A DNA stretch of 64,000 bases, from NCBI RefSeq assembly GCF_901827205.1, contig NZ_LR594675.1, forward strand, positions 186,001-250,000. Direction: 5' to 3'. Position 1 is the stretch's first letter. Each line of letters opens with the position of its first letter. The notes under the pieces were generated by a model that worked only from the letters and a program-made list of their open reading frames with translations, made no database searches and was not told the DNA's origin. The position numbers and the translations under genes were made by a program. This stretch comes from Variovorax sp. PBS-H4 (GTDB lineage: Bacteria; Pseudomonadota; Gammaproteobacteria; Burkholderiales; Burkholderiaceae_C). Below, piece after piece: positions 1 to 8,575 of this stretch.

Positions 1-916
1 CGGCCAGCGGGATCTCGTGCGTGATCAAGGCGAGCCGCTCGCGGTCGAGTTCCTGCGACAGCCGCTGCCAGGCGCTCAGCCGATCGGCGCGCGGCGCCAT
101 GACCGAATCGACGCCGACCAGCGTTACGCCGCGCAGGATGAAGGGCGCCACCGTGCCAGGCATGTCCATGCCCTGCGCCAGGCCACAGGCCGTGACCACG
201 CCGCCATAGCGGGTGGTGGCGCAAGCATTCACCAGTGTGTGGCTGCCTACCGAATCCACCACGCCGGCCCAACGCTCCTTGCCCAGCGGCTTGCCTGGAG
301 AAGAAAGCATGGCGCGGTCGACCACTTCCGCTGCGCCGATGCGCTTCAGGTAGTCCGACTCGGCAGCGCGGCCGGTGGATGCGACCACGCGGAAGCCCCG
401 GCCCGCAAGCAGGCTGATCGCCACGCTGCCGACGCCGCCCGAGGCGCCGGTCACGAGGATCTCGCCATCGTCCGGGCGCACCCTTTGGCGCTCCAGCGCC
501 TGCACGCAGAGCATGGCCGTGTAGCCTGCAGTGCCCACCGCCATGGCGGTGCGCGTGTCGAGCCGTTCAGGCAGCGGTACCAGCCATTCGCTCTTGAGGC
601 GCGCGCGCTCGGCCAGGCAGCCCCAGTGCTGCTCGCCGGCACCCCACCCGTTGAGGATGACCCGGTCGCCAGCGGTGAACTCGGGATGACGGCTGTGTTC
701 GACGACGCCTGCACCGTCGATTCCGGGCACCATCGGCCACTGGCGTACCACCGGGCCGCGGTTCGCGATTGCCAGCGCGTCCTTGTAGTTGAGCGACGAG
801 TATTCGACCCGCAGCGTTACATCGAGATCGGGCAATGCCGAGTCGTCGAGGTTGCGCAGCGAAGCATCGAACCGCTCCTCGCGACGCTCCAGCAATATGG
901 CCTTGAACACGCCCAT
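1..916 (-). CDS. acuI: Acrylyl-CoA reductase-like MDR oxidoreductase (AcuI/YhdH family), 3' end cut
   Basis: An open frame of 305 codons reads from ATG at 916 off the left edge of the window, so the last ~20 residues are missing (family length is about 325-330). The protein is a zinc-free medium-chain dehydrogenase/reductase of the YhdH/AcuI type, which reduces acrylyl-CoA to propionyl-CoA with NADPH in the cytosol. Visible marks are the early SSLNYKDALA segment, the VPGIDGAGVV segment, ILNGWGAGEQHWG, and the Rossmann loop VTGASGGVGSVA. A LysR gene lies upstream on the same strand with a dyad between the two. The family assignment is firm; the exact substrate is inferred. Confidence 0.85.
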   Translation of the reverse strand, partial: MGVFKAILLERREERFDASLRNLDDSALPDLDVTLRVEYSSLNYKDALAIANRGPVVRQWPMVPGIDGAGVVEHSRHPEFTAGDRVILNGWGAGEQHWGCLAERARLKSEWLVPLPERLDTRTAMAVGTAGYTAMLCVQALERQRVRPDDGEILVTGASGGVGSVAISLLAGRGFRVVASTGRAAESDYLKRIGAAEVVDRAMLSSPGKPLGKERWAGVVDSVGSHTLVNACATTRYGGVVTACGLAQGMDMPGTVAPFILRGVTLVGVDSVMAPRADRLSAWQRLSQELDRERLALITHEIPLA

Positions 917-994
917 TCCAGTCCTTCTTGGTTGTCGATGAGCGCAAATCTATCGACCGCCAATGCGCGGAGCAAGAATGAAAATCGTCCATTT

Positions 995-1015
995 GCGTTC
1001 GCATTATTCGAACGC
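995..1015. promoter_or_regulatory. LysR-type operator candidate upstream of acuI
   Basis: A perfect 7-bp inverted repeat, GCGTTCG and CGAACGC with a 7-bp spacer, lies 79 bp before the acuI start and past the stop of the LysR gene. Its centre fits the LysR-type T-N11-A rule (T at 999, A at 1011). It could also be a small stem-loop between the two genes. Binding by the neighbouring LysR protein is inference. Confidence 0.45.
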
Positions 1016-1056
1016 ACGGGGAAACCCTCCCCCACGGTTCCGCCCGGGGCGTCGTC

Positions 1057-1986
1057 TCAGAGCTTGTGCCGCAGCGCGTTGCGGATCTCTTCGATCAGCG
1101 ACAGGCTCGCCACCGAAAGATGGCGGCCTGCGCGCGTGCAGCACACGAGCTTTTGCGGCTTGATGCGCGAGTCGCGGATGGGCACGAAGGCTGCATCAGG
1201 GTGGTTGGGATCGCGCCCGAAGATGTACTGCGTGAGGATCGCGACCCCCACGCCTGCGGAGGCAGCGCTGCGCATCAGCTCGTAGGAGTTGGTGGTGAGC
1301 ACCGCGCGCGGCTTCATGCCAACGCGCGCGAACATCTGGTCAAGCGTGGCACGCAGCGCCAGGCTGTTGTCGGGCAGCACCAGTTCGTAGGCCGCGCAGT
1401 CGGTCAGCCGCACCCAGCTGCGCTCGGCCAGGGGGTGCTTGCGCGGCACCATCACGCAGGAGCCCACGTCGCGCTTGGCCAGAATGGTCAGGCCCGCATG
1501 CGCGGGCGTGTTGTAGCCCAGCGCGAAATCGATCTCGTCGCCGAGCGTCAGCTCCACCAGCCGCGGCGAGCTCGCGACCGTGACCTCGTAGTTCACGCCC
1601 GGGTATTTCTTGTGAAAGGCGGCCAGCATCTGCGGCAGCAGTTCGCGTGAGAAGCCTTCGTTCACGCCGAAGTTGATCGTGCCGCGCTGCAGCCCACGCA
1701 AAGCATCGACTTCGGTGCGGGCCGTTGCGATCTCGCCCATGGCGCGCTTCACGTGATGGATGAAGACCTCGCCGGCCGAGGTGAGCTTGAGCCCGCCGCG
1801 CCCGCGGCCGCGCTCGAAAAGCATGGCGCCGATCTCCTCTTCGAGATTCTTCACCTGCCGGTTGATGGCGGAGGCCGCCACATGCGTGCGCTCCGCCGCG
1901 CGCCGAAAGGAGCCGGCTTGCGCCACTTCGTAGAAGTAACGCAGCGACGTCGGGTTCTTGAGGTGGAGGCCGGGGTCTCGAGACAT
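1057..1986 (-). CDS. LysR-family transcriptional regulator
   Basis: 309 residues, the usual LysR length. An N-terminal winged helix-turn-helix (about residues 9-68; SLRYFYEVAQAGSFRRAA, then AINRQVKNLEEEIG) is followed by a periplasmic-binding-like effector domain. The frame stays open upstream to 2199, but the ATG at 1986 places the helix-turn-helix at the normal distance from the N-terminus, so that start was chosen. It is cotranscribed in direction with, and upstream of, the acrylyl-CoA reductase; the intervening dyad at 995-1015 suggests it controls that gene. The effector is unknown. Confidence 0.9.
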   Translation of the reverse strand: MSRDPGLHLKNPTSLRYFYEVAQAGSFRRAAERTHVAASAINRQVKNLEEEIGAMLFERGRGRGGLKLTSAGEVFIHHVKRAMGEIATARTEVDALRGLQRGTINFGVNEGFSRELLPQMLAAFHKKYPGVNYEVTVASSPRLVELTLGDEIDFALGYNTPAHAGLTILAKRDVGSCVMVPRKHPLAERSWVRLTDCAAYELVLPDNSLALRATLDQMFARVGMKPRAVLTTNSYELMRSAASAGVGVAILTQYIFGRDPNHPDAAFVPIRDSRIKPQKLVCCTRAGRHLSVASLSLIEEIRNALRHKL

Positions 1987-2532
1987 GGTGCTTGTGCTTA
2001 AGATGGTGGGCTGATCCAGCTTAACCGGCGATCTACGGCGGCGCGGCCAAGTCATCGAGGGCCCCCGCCCCGATAAGCTGAACTTGGCATACGAGAACTT
2101 CGCAGCAGCCACGAAGTTTCCAGGCATTACGGTCGTACCGCGACCGGCCACAAGCTGGCTTTTCGGCAGCTCGTTTTCTTTAACCCTGTGCCAGTACAAG
2201 AGGAACGTCTTACGGCACCGAGCCGGGCTGCTTTTGGAAAGCTTCAGCCGGTGGAACTTCTGCGTGAATTGCGCACGCGGTTTGAAGCGTGCGAGCGAGC
2301 GATGCCCAGAGGGGAAGTAGTCATCGATACCTCAACTCTCGCCCGTGCAGTGGCCGCGCTCGCGATTGCCGAAAAATTGGCTGCCACTCCTTGCGCCGCC
2401 ACACCGGCCGGCGGGGCTTAAGGTGTCCATTGCAGCGGAACCCCAGACCGACGCTTGAGCAGGCGACCGGCCGGACGAGCCGCGGGCGGCTCTCCAGCAG
2501 AATGCATGGTCTTTTCGGGGCGTCGGAACGTC
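1987..2532. other. Intergenic stretch without a recognisable gene
   Basis: About 545 bp between the LysR gene and the acyl-CoA ligase gene. Short open frames exist on both strands (for example 2188-2421 on the plus strand) but none resembles a family I know, and base composition is more mixed than in the flanking genes. It may hold the LysR promoter or a decayed insertion. I see no clear terminator. Confidence 0.4.
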
Positions 2533-4080
2533 TCAGATCAGCCTTGTTTCGCGCTCCCAATAGGGCGCACGGAGCTTCTTCTTGTCGATTTTTCCGAACG
2601 GCGTCGTTGGCAATGCGTCCGCAAAGATGACTTGCTTCGGCGCGATCAACGATCCCTTGCGCTCCCGCACGTAGGCAATCAAGTCAGCTGCCTCGGCTTC
2701 GGCGCCATCCCGCAGCACGACAAACGCGGCGACGGCTTCACCCCACGTTGCATGCGGGACGCCGATCACGGCGGCAGAGGCGACCGCGGCATGCTCGGCC
2801 AGCACATCCTCGACCTCTCGCGGATAGACGTTCGAGCCTCCTGACACGATCATGTCCTTCTTCCGGTCCACGATCGACAGACGGCCACGCGGATCGAGAA
2901 AACCGATGTCCCCCGTGTGCAACCATTCACCAGCCAGGGCCTCCTGCGTGGCTTCTGGTTGCTGCAGGTAGCCTTGCATCACCGACGGGCTTCGCACGCA
3001 TATCTCACCGACTTCGCCAGCAGCAACCGGCTCATTGCTGTCGCCGAGAATCGCGATCTCGGCCGTCGCCATGGGGTAGCCGCATGCCGACAGAGACGAA
3101 AGATCGTCGAGATCATGGTCGCTGCGCCGCAGAACCGCGATAGGGGTGCATTCTGTCTGCGCATAGACTTGGGAAAAGACCGGGCCAATGCGTTGAATGG
3201 CTTGCCGCAAACGGTCCGGCGCAATGACGGATCCTGCATAGATGACGAGCTCGAGACTGCGAAGGTCGAACTTCTCGAGTGGAGCCTCCAGAAGTTTGTA
3301 GATCATCGTGGGAACCATCAAGGTTGCGCTGATGCGTTCGCGCTGGATGGTCTCCAGAACCTGTCCCGCGTCGAACTTTTTCATCAAATGGACGGTGCCT
3401 CCTCGCATCAGCGTCGGTGCAATCAACTGCCCCGTGACGTGGCTGATCAACGCGATGGCCAGATACTGCACGCCGTCCGGCAACTCCAGTTCGCTGTTCA
3501 TGGCGATGGCCATGAGCGCGACCTGACCGGCCTCTCGCACGATGGCTTTCTGGCGACCGGTCGTGCCCCCCGTGAAGTTCAGCGTGCCGATGTCGGTGGC
3601 GCTCCCTCGCTCGACAGCTTCGGCGTGTTCGTGCACGGCAACGAGCGACAGAAGATCGGCACCGGGGCCGGTTTTTCCCACGTAGAAAACGGAAACGTCA
3701 GGAAGGGCCAAAGCGAGTTCATGCGCCCGAGCTTCGAATGCATCGCTGTCGATGATCAAGACCGTTGCACCCACGTCCGCGATCTGGGAGACCTGAGAAT
3801 CCAGTGAACTGAGCGGATGCAGCCAGCTGGTCGCAGCGCCCAGTCCCTGGGCTGCGACGGACGCACACCAGGTTTCGTACCTGTTCTCCGTCAGCAGCGC
3901 GACGCGCGCGCCCCTGCGGACACCGTGCGAGTTCAGTACCGCCTGAACTTTTCCCATGAAATCGATGACGTCTTGGTAACGGACCGCCACGTCACTCTGG
4001 CGGAAGGCGATGCGGTCCGGATACCTGCGCAGGGCACGCACGACCAGCGAGAAGAAAGTGGGAGGGTGGTGCAGCTTCAT
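2533..4080 (-). CDS. AMP-dependent acyl-CoA synthetase/ligase
   Basis: 515 residues, a full-length member of the ANL superfamily that activates a carboxylic acid to its CoA thioester through an acyl-adenylate. The phosphate loop is at about 167-178 (TLNFTGGTTGRQ), the HTGD and DRKKDMI motifs mark the hinge to the C-terminal domain, and the catalytic lysine is near 497 in FGKIDKKK. It follows the TTT receptor gene by 24 bp, with a LysR gene further upstream, and lies opposite an enoyl-CoA hydratase operon. Together these suggest uptake, CoA activation and hydration of one organic acid. Acyl chain or ring specificity cannot be read from the sequence. Confidence 0.88.
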   Translation of the reverse strand: MKLHHPPTFFSLVVRALRRYPDRIAFRQSDVAVRYQDVIDFMGKVQAVLNSHGVRRGARVALLTENRYETWCASVAAQGLGAATSWLHPLSSLDSQVSQIADVGATVLIIDSDAFEARAHELALALPDVSVFYVGKTGPGADLLSLVAVHEHAEAVERGSATDIGTLNFTGGTTGRQKAIVREAGQVALMAIAMNSELELPDGVQYLAIALISHVTGQLIAPTLMRGGTVHLMKKFDAGQVLETIQRERISATLMVPTMIYKLLEAPLEKFDLRSLELVIYAGSVIAPDRLRQAIQRIGPVFSQVYAQTECTPIAVLRRSDHDLDDLSSLSACGYPMATAEIAILGDSNEPVAAGEVGEICVRSPSVMQGYLQQPEATQEALAGEWLHTGDIGFLDPRGRLSIVDRKKDMIVSGGSNVYPREVEDVLAEHAAVASAAVIGVPHATWGEAVAAFVVLRDGAEAEAADLIAYVRERKGSLIAPKQVIFADALPTTPFGKIDKKKLRAPYWERETRLI

Positions 4081-4104
4081 ACGGCTGAGAATCTCGGTCG
4101 GTTC

Positions 4105-5079
4105 TCAGTCCAGCTTGATCTTGCTGTGCGAGATCAACTCGGACCATAGCGCCTGCTCGCGCACCAGATATTGCGCGAAGGAATCCCTCGAGCCCCCCAC
4201 GGGTTCGAGCCCCAACGCCTCTAGACTGCGCTTGCGAAATGCGGCGTCGGCCAGGATTTTGTTAACGGCGGCATTGACGCGCTCCAAGACCGCGGACGGT
4301 GTGCCTGCCGGGGCGGTCATGCCGATCCAGTTCTCGCCGGAAAAGTCAAACTTCTGTTCGCTGATGGTCGGGATGCCAGGGAAGAAGTCGGAGCGCTTTT
4401 CGCCCATCACGGCGATGGCCCGCAGCTTGCCGGATTCGAGGTATTGCGCCACGGCGACGTGTGCCAACATCGCGGACTGCACGTCCCCCGCCAACAGGGC
4501 CTGCATCAAGGGCGCCGACCCGTTGTACGGCACGTGCGTCAGATGTGTTCCGAACACACGGTTGTACTCGGTAAGGAAAACGTGCGAGGTACTGCCCGTG
4601 CCGAAAGTACCCCAGTTGACCTTGCCCGGATTCGCCTTGTCCAAGGCGGCGAGTTCGGTGAGGTTCTTCGCACCGATGCTGGAGGAGACGACGATCGCCG
4701 CCACCATGTTCGCCATGCGGACCACGGGAACGAGATCGGCCTTCGGGTTGTATGAAAGCTTCGAATACAGCTGTGGATTGAGCGACATGATGTCGCCATT
4801 GCTGATGCAAAGCGTGTAGCCGTCGGCCGGAGCCTTGGCACACCGCGTCGTCCCGATGATCCCGTTCGCGCCGGCCCTGTTATCGATCACGACCGGCTGC
4901 CCGAGCTCCTTGCTCAGAGCCTCGGCCATGGGGCGAGCGAAGTTGTCCAGCACGCCGCCCGGCGGGTAGGGAACGACCAGCTGCACCGGCCGCGATGGCC
5001 ATGCCTGGGCGAACCCGGTCTGGAGGGTCAAAGCGAGGGCCGCAGCCATGGCGATTTTTGCGCCTTGTCTCAAGTTCAT
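4105..5079 (-). CDS. TTT/Bug-family periplasmic substrate-binding receptor
   Basis: 324 residues with an N-terminal signal peptide (positively charged MNLRQGAK, hydrophobic core, cleavage near FAQA). The mature start, WPSRPVQLVVPYPPGG, is the classic Bug-family opening loop that contacts carboxylate ligands. ATG 5079 was chosen over the longer frame at 5115 because it gives a normal signal peptide. The protein captures an organic acid in the periplasm for a TctAB-type permease, but no TctA/TctB gene is adjacent. It sits between LysR and the acyl-CoA ligase, implying that its ligand is the ligase substrate. Confidence 0.9.
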   Translation of the reverse strand: MNLRQGAKIAMAAALALTLQTGFAQAWPSRPVQLVVPYPPGGVLDNFARPMAEALSKELGQPVVIDNRAGANGIIGTTRCAKAPADGYTLCISNGDIMSLNPQLYSKLSYNPKADLVPVVRMANMVAAIVVSSSIGAKNLTELAALDKANPGKVNWGTFGTGSTSHVFLTEYNRVFGTHLTHVPYNGSAPLMQALLAGDVQSAMLAHVAVAQYLESGKLRAIAVMGEKRSDFFPGIPTISEQKFDFSGENWIGMTAPAGTPSAVLERVNAAVNKILADAAFRKRSLEALGLEPVGGSRDSFAQYLVREQALWSELISHSKIKLD

Positions 5080-5202
5080 GTCGTCTCCAATTCTTGAAGT
5101 TCTCGGCAGGCGCACGTGCCCGCCAGGCCCGCATGATCGCGAGGGGGCCGGCCTCTTGGCAATTCACGATTGGAAAAGAGCGGTTTCGCCCTGCTTAATC
5201 CG

Positions 5203-6168
5203 CTATGTGTCAGCCGGATGGGATTGGCTATCGCGTGCGTCTGCGCGCAACATCTCGACGAAGTCGCGCACGAAGGGCGGCATTTCATCCGAATTTCGGA
5301 TGCAGATGTACTGAGGCCGAATGGACCACTCGTCCTCCAGGTCGACGATGCGGATGTTCATGGACTTTGCATGGCGCACGGCCGGCAGATGGGTGAGCAC
5401 ACCCACGCCGATTCGCGCCTGAACCATCCGGCACAGGGCCTCGAAATTCCCGACCTGGGCGCGAAGACTGATGTGTCGCCGGAGCATCTCGGCCTGCTGC
5501 TGCAAGAACGCATGCAGGGTGCTTGACTGGGAGAGCCCGACGTGATCGAAGTCCAGCGTCTCTGCAAACGAAACAGCCTGCCTGTCGGCCAGTGGGTGTC
5601 CTGAAGGGACGGCAAGCACCATATGGTCGGTGCGGTAGGGATAGATCTCCAACCCCGACGTGCCGACGTTTTCAAGGATCACTCCGACATCCACAACGCC
5701 ATCCGCAACGGCGCGGACGATGTCGCTCGACAGGCGCTCGCGCAGGTCAATGCTGGTTCGAGGCCGGCCTGCAAGAAACCGTTCGATCACCGAAGGCAGA
5801 AACTCGCTGACGGCCGTTGTGCTGGCCATGATGCGCAAGCGCCCGTCGACGCCCTCGGCGATATCGAGCATCTCACCGCGCAGCTGCTCGATCTGCTCCA
5901 GGATCAGCCGCGAGTGTTTGATCATCGTCTGGCCGGCGCTCGTCAGTGTCAAACCCTTGCTGGTGCGGTTCATCAGCCGCGTGCCGACCGATTGCTCCAG
6001 CTGCTTGACCCGATTGCTTGCAGCCGGAAGGGAGGTGTGGACCTGTTCGGCCGCACGCGTGAGACTGTTCGTGTCAGCGATGCGCACCATCAAGCGGAGG
6101 TCGGCGAGATCGAAGTGGACCGAGCGCCTGGGCCCGCCCTGCTGCCGTGGCGGAGTGCTGTCTACCAT
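5203..6168 (-). CDS. LysR-family transcriptional regulator
   Basis: 321 residues: helix-turn-helix at about 20-78 (LADLRLMVRIADTNSLTRAA, then NRVKQLEQSVGTRL) and a LysR substrate-binding domain. It begins the minus-strand run LysR, TTT receptor, acyl-CoA ligase, and is divergent from the NodB-fold hydrolase and enoyl-CoA hydratase genes; the 143-bp gap at 6169-6311 must carry both promoters. It is the likely regulator of both arms, with a pathway acid or CoA ester as possible inducer (inference). Confidence 0.9.
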   Translation of the reverse strand: MVDSTPPRQQGGPRRSVHFDLADLRLMVRIADTNSLTRAAEQVHTSLPAASNRVKQLEQSVGTRLMNRTSKGLTLTSAGQTMIKHSRLILEQIEQLRGEMLDIAEGVDGRLRIMASTTAVSEFLPSVIERFLAGRPRTSIDLRERLSSDIVRAVADGVVDVGVILENVGTSGLEIYPYRTDHMVLAVPSGHPLADRQAVSFAETLDFDHVGLSQSSTLHAFLQQQAEMLRRHISLRAQVGNFEALCRMVQARIGVGVLTHLPAVRHAKSMNIRIVDLEDEWSIRPQYICIRNSDEMPPFVRDFVEMLRADARDSQSHPADT

Positions 6169-6227
6169 TGAAAGCGCGACATCCGGGCTGCACCTTCACC
6201 GTTCGACTGCCGCCACTTTTCCATGCT

Positions 6228-6241
6228 GAAAGTCACCTTTC
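6228..6241. promoter_or_regulatory. Short inverted repeat in divergent promoter region
   Basis: GAAAG, TCAC, CTTTC forms a perfect 5-4-5 dyad 60 bp upstream of the divergent LysR start at 6168 and 71 bp upstream of 6312. Placement suits a regulator site for the two-way promoter. The arms are short and do not give a clean T-N11-A, so this is weak. Confidence 0.25.
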
Positions 6242-6311
6242 GGTTTGTTGAATAGACCCGGGCATCCGTAACGACGATGCTCTGCGATCGTCAACCAAGT
6301 CGCCGCGCATC

Positions 6312-7328
6312 ATGCATTTCACCCCCGGCAGCCGCGAGTCTCACGTGCCCGTTTCACCTCTGGGAAGACTGAAGATCGCCATCACGATCGACGACATGCT
6401 GCTGCTCCGAGGAGTCCCGATGGCTCCCGGGCACAGTGTGCCATCAAACATTCGAGCAATGATCTCTGCCCTGAAGGCGCATCGCGTGGCCGGGGTGTAC
6501 CAATTCTCCAATACTGCGCCCCTGGAAGACGACGAGAGCTTGCTCAAGGTCTTCGACCTGTGGGTCGAGAGCGGCCACCATGTGGCCAACCATACGCACA
6601 ACCATCCACCGCTCAACTGGTTGGACGCAGATGCCTACGCGCGCGACATCGAGGAGGCAGAGAAGTACCTGGGCCGCTACATCAACCAGGCGCCGCGACG
6701 CTGCTTCCGATTTTGCATGGACCTTTGGGGTGACACGGCCTGCAAATGCGATGCGATCCTGGACAGGCTCGAGGGCATGGGCTACACGCCGATCCCGGTG
6801 AGCATCGGATTTCACGATATCCGTTGGAACGCGGCGTACTGTCGGGTTCTGAAGCGCGGTTCACCTGAAGACGCAGCCCAAATACGTCGCGCCTATGTCG
6901 AAAGTGCGATGCACGAGTTGCGGACTCATGCGGCGAACGCGAGAGCGGTCTTCGGTCGCGACCCGATCCACATCTGGCTGATCCATGGCACTTCGATCGC
7001 CGCCGACTGCTTGGAGCAGATTCTGGATGCCTTCCGGGCAGCAGCGGTCGACTTCGTTTCACTGGACGAGGCCATGGGCGACCGCATGAACGCCGAGATT
7101 CCCCCGCGTGTGAGCCCCGAATTCATCTTCCAGGTTGAAAAGTGGGCGCTGGCGCTGGGTGTTCCGGTCACTGACCGAATGCCGTCGATCCTCGACGACA
7201 TCGAGAAGCTGTATCCCGCCCCCGGCGAAATGCAGGCCGAGATCACCTCGCGAATGCGCGAGCACATTGCATCCGCCACGGGTGCCGAGATCCGGCCCAT
7301 CCCTCTTTATCCCGACCATCAGCGCTGA
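6312..7328 (+). CDS. Polysaccharide-deacetylase-fold (NodB-like) hydrolase, probably cytosolic
   Basis: 338 residues. Motif 1 of the NodB fold is seen as ITIDDM near residue 24 (the two aspartates of the usual TFDD) and motif 2 as HTHNHP near 96 (H-x-x-x-H metal ligands). No signal peptide or membrane segment is evident, so it should act in the cytosol on a small molecule rather than on a wall polymer. Known cytosolic relatives include allantoinase PuuE and cyclic imide hydrolases. It lies 16 bp before an enoyl-CoA hydratase gene and opposite a receptor/ligase operon, pointing to amide or imide cleavage, or another C-N or C-O hydrolysis, within an acid catabolic route. Substrate unknown. Confidence 0.75.
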   Translation: MHFTPGSRESHVPVSPLGRLKIAITIDDMLLLRGVPMAPGHSVPSNIRAMISALKAHRVAGVYQFSNTAPLEDDESLLKVFDLWVESGHHVANHTHNHPPLNWLDADAYARDIEEAEKYLGRYINQAPRRCFRFCMDLWGDTACKCDAILDRLEGMGYTPIPVSIGFHDIRWNAAYCRVLKRGSPEDAAQIRRAYVESAMHELRTHAANARAVFGRDPIHIWLIHGTSIAADCLEQILDAFRAAAVDFVSLDEAMGDRMNAEIPPRVSPEFIFQVEKWALALGVPVTDRMPSILDDIEKLYPAPGEMQAEITSRMREHIASATGAEIRPIPLYPDHQR

Positions 7329-7344
7329 CACAGCAGACACTCCC

Positions 7345-8259
7345 ATGCAGTCAACATCTTTCGATCCCAACACATACGACGGCGTGCGCTACGAGCACCT
7401 CACGCAGGACATCGTGAACATCGCGATGTCGCGACCTGCCGTGCGCAACGCACAGAACATGGAGATGACCTATGCGCTGAATGCAGCGTTCGACCGCGCT
7501 GCGCAGGACGACAAGGTCAAGGTCATCATCCTCTCGGGGGACGGCGATCATTTTTCGGCCGGGCATGACATGGGTGGCGACCATCACAGAACCTGGCGCG
7601 ACTTCCGCACGGTCGGTACCTGGGCCGCTTTCGATGGGCCCGGCGTCGAAGGTCTCTATGGACGGGAAAAGGAGATCTACCTCGAGATGTGTGAACGGTG
7701 GAGGAACCTGGCCAAGCCGACGATTGCAGCGGTGCAGGGTTCTTGCGTAGCAGGGGGACTCATGCTTGCCTGGTGCTGCGACATGATCGTGGCCGCTGAA
7801 GATGCCCGTTTTCGCGATCCCACGCTCGAGTTCGGCGTGGCAGGCGTCGAGTTCTTCATGCATCCCTGGGAGCTGGGTACACGCAAGGCCAAGGAATGGC
7901 TGATGACCGGGGATTGGCTGAGCGCTCAGGATGCGAAGCAGTGCGGCATGGTCAACCAGATCTTCGCCGCAGAGGCCTTGATGGAAAGCGCGCTGAACCT
8001 GGCCAGGAAGATTGCCAACAAGGGGAGCTTCGTGCTCAAGGCAGTCAAGGAGTCCGTGAACCACGCGCAAGATGTCGGCGCGCGTCGCAACGCCATGATG
8101 CATGCCTTTGGCCTGCACCAGCTTTCGCACCATCACAACAAGCAACAGTTTGGATTGCTGGTTGACCCTGCAGGAATCCATCCAGCGCTCCGAGAGAAGA
8201 TCCGCGTCCGGTTCAATTTGACGGGGCCGCTTGGCACCGGGAAGCCAACAACCTCGTGA
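7345..8259 (+). CDS. Enoyl-CoA hydratase/isomerase family protein
   Basis: 304 residues, longer than the usual ~260 because of an insert after the first oxyanion-hole motif. FSAGHDMGG (near residue 71) and SCVAGGL (near 134) supply the two oxyanion-hole amides, and DPTLEFGVAG follows where catalytic acids normally lie. ATG 7345 is 16 bp after the NodB-like gene; the much longer upstream frame overlaps that gene and is not credible. Likely hydration, isomerisation or retro-Claisen cleavage of the CoA ester made by the ligase at 2533-4080. Exact reaction cannot be told. Confidence 0.85.
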   Translation: MQSTSFDPNTYDGVRYEHLTQDIVNIAMSRPAVRNAQNMEMTYALNAAFDRAAQDDKVKVIILSGDGDHFSAGHDMGGDHHRTWRDFRTVGTWAAFDGPGVEGLYGREKEIYLEMCERWRNLAKPTIAAVQGSCVAGGLMLAWCCDMIVAAEDARFRDPTLEFGVAGVEFFMHPWELGTRKAKEWLMTGDWLSAQDAKQCGMVNQIFAAEALMESALNLARKIANKGSFVLKAVKESVNHAQDVGARRNAMMHAFGLHQLSHHHNKQQFGLLVDPAGIHPALREKIRVRFNLTGPLGTGKPTTS

Positions 8260-8575
8260 CCGGCTGAAGCTGGAGCGAGCTTCATGTAGCGTCGCGACAT
8301 CGCGCGAGGGCTGGTATCGAATGTCGAGCCTTCTCTCTTCATCCTCGCGCTGCTGAAGGCTGGTGGAGGTCAGGCATCGACGACCTGAGTAGGTCGGTTG
8401 AGCGCCCGACCTGAAGTGCGTTCGGGCGGCGTGCCGCGAAAGCAGAAACTGTGGCCCGTCCGTTCTATCGGCGGCACGTTCGAGCGTGGGCTTTAAACCG
8501 GAACTAAGGCGATCCTGGCGTTCCGGCCCGGCCGCCTTCTTCAGGTGGCCGAAGAAAATCCCTTATCCTGCGCAC
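8260..8575. other. Intergenic stretch with alternative hairpins
   Basis: About 315 bp between the hydratase gene and the ImmA-like gene. CGACCT/AGGTCG (8381-8396) can pair, and the same AGGTCGG can instead pair with CCGACCT ending at 8412, so two exclusive stem-loops are possible. No T-run follows, so a standard intrinsic terminator is not supported. No gene was recognised. Confidence 0.35.

Noticed and set aside
2188..2560. Possible insertion-sequence or gene remnant in the gap before the acyl-CoA ligase
   Set aside because: Short open frames only; no transposase motif, terminal repeat or target duplication could be seen, so no feature was called.
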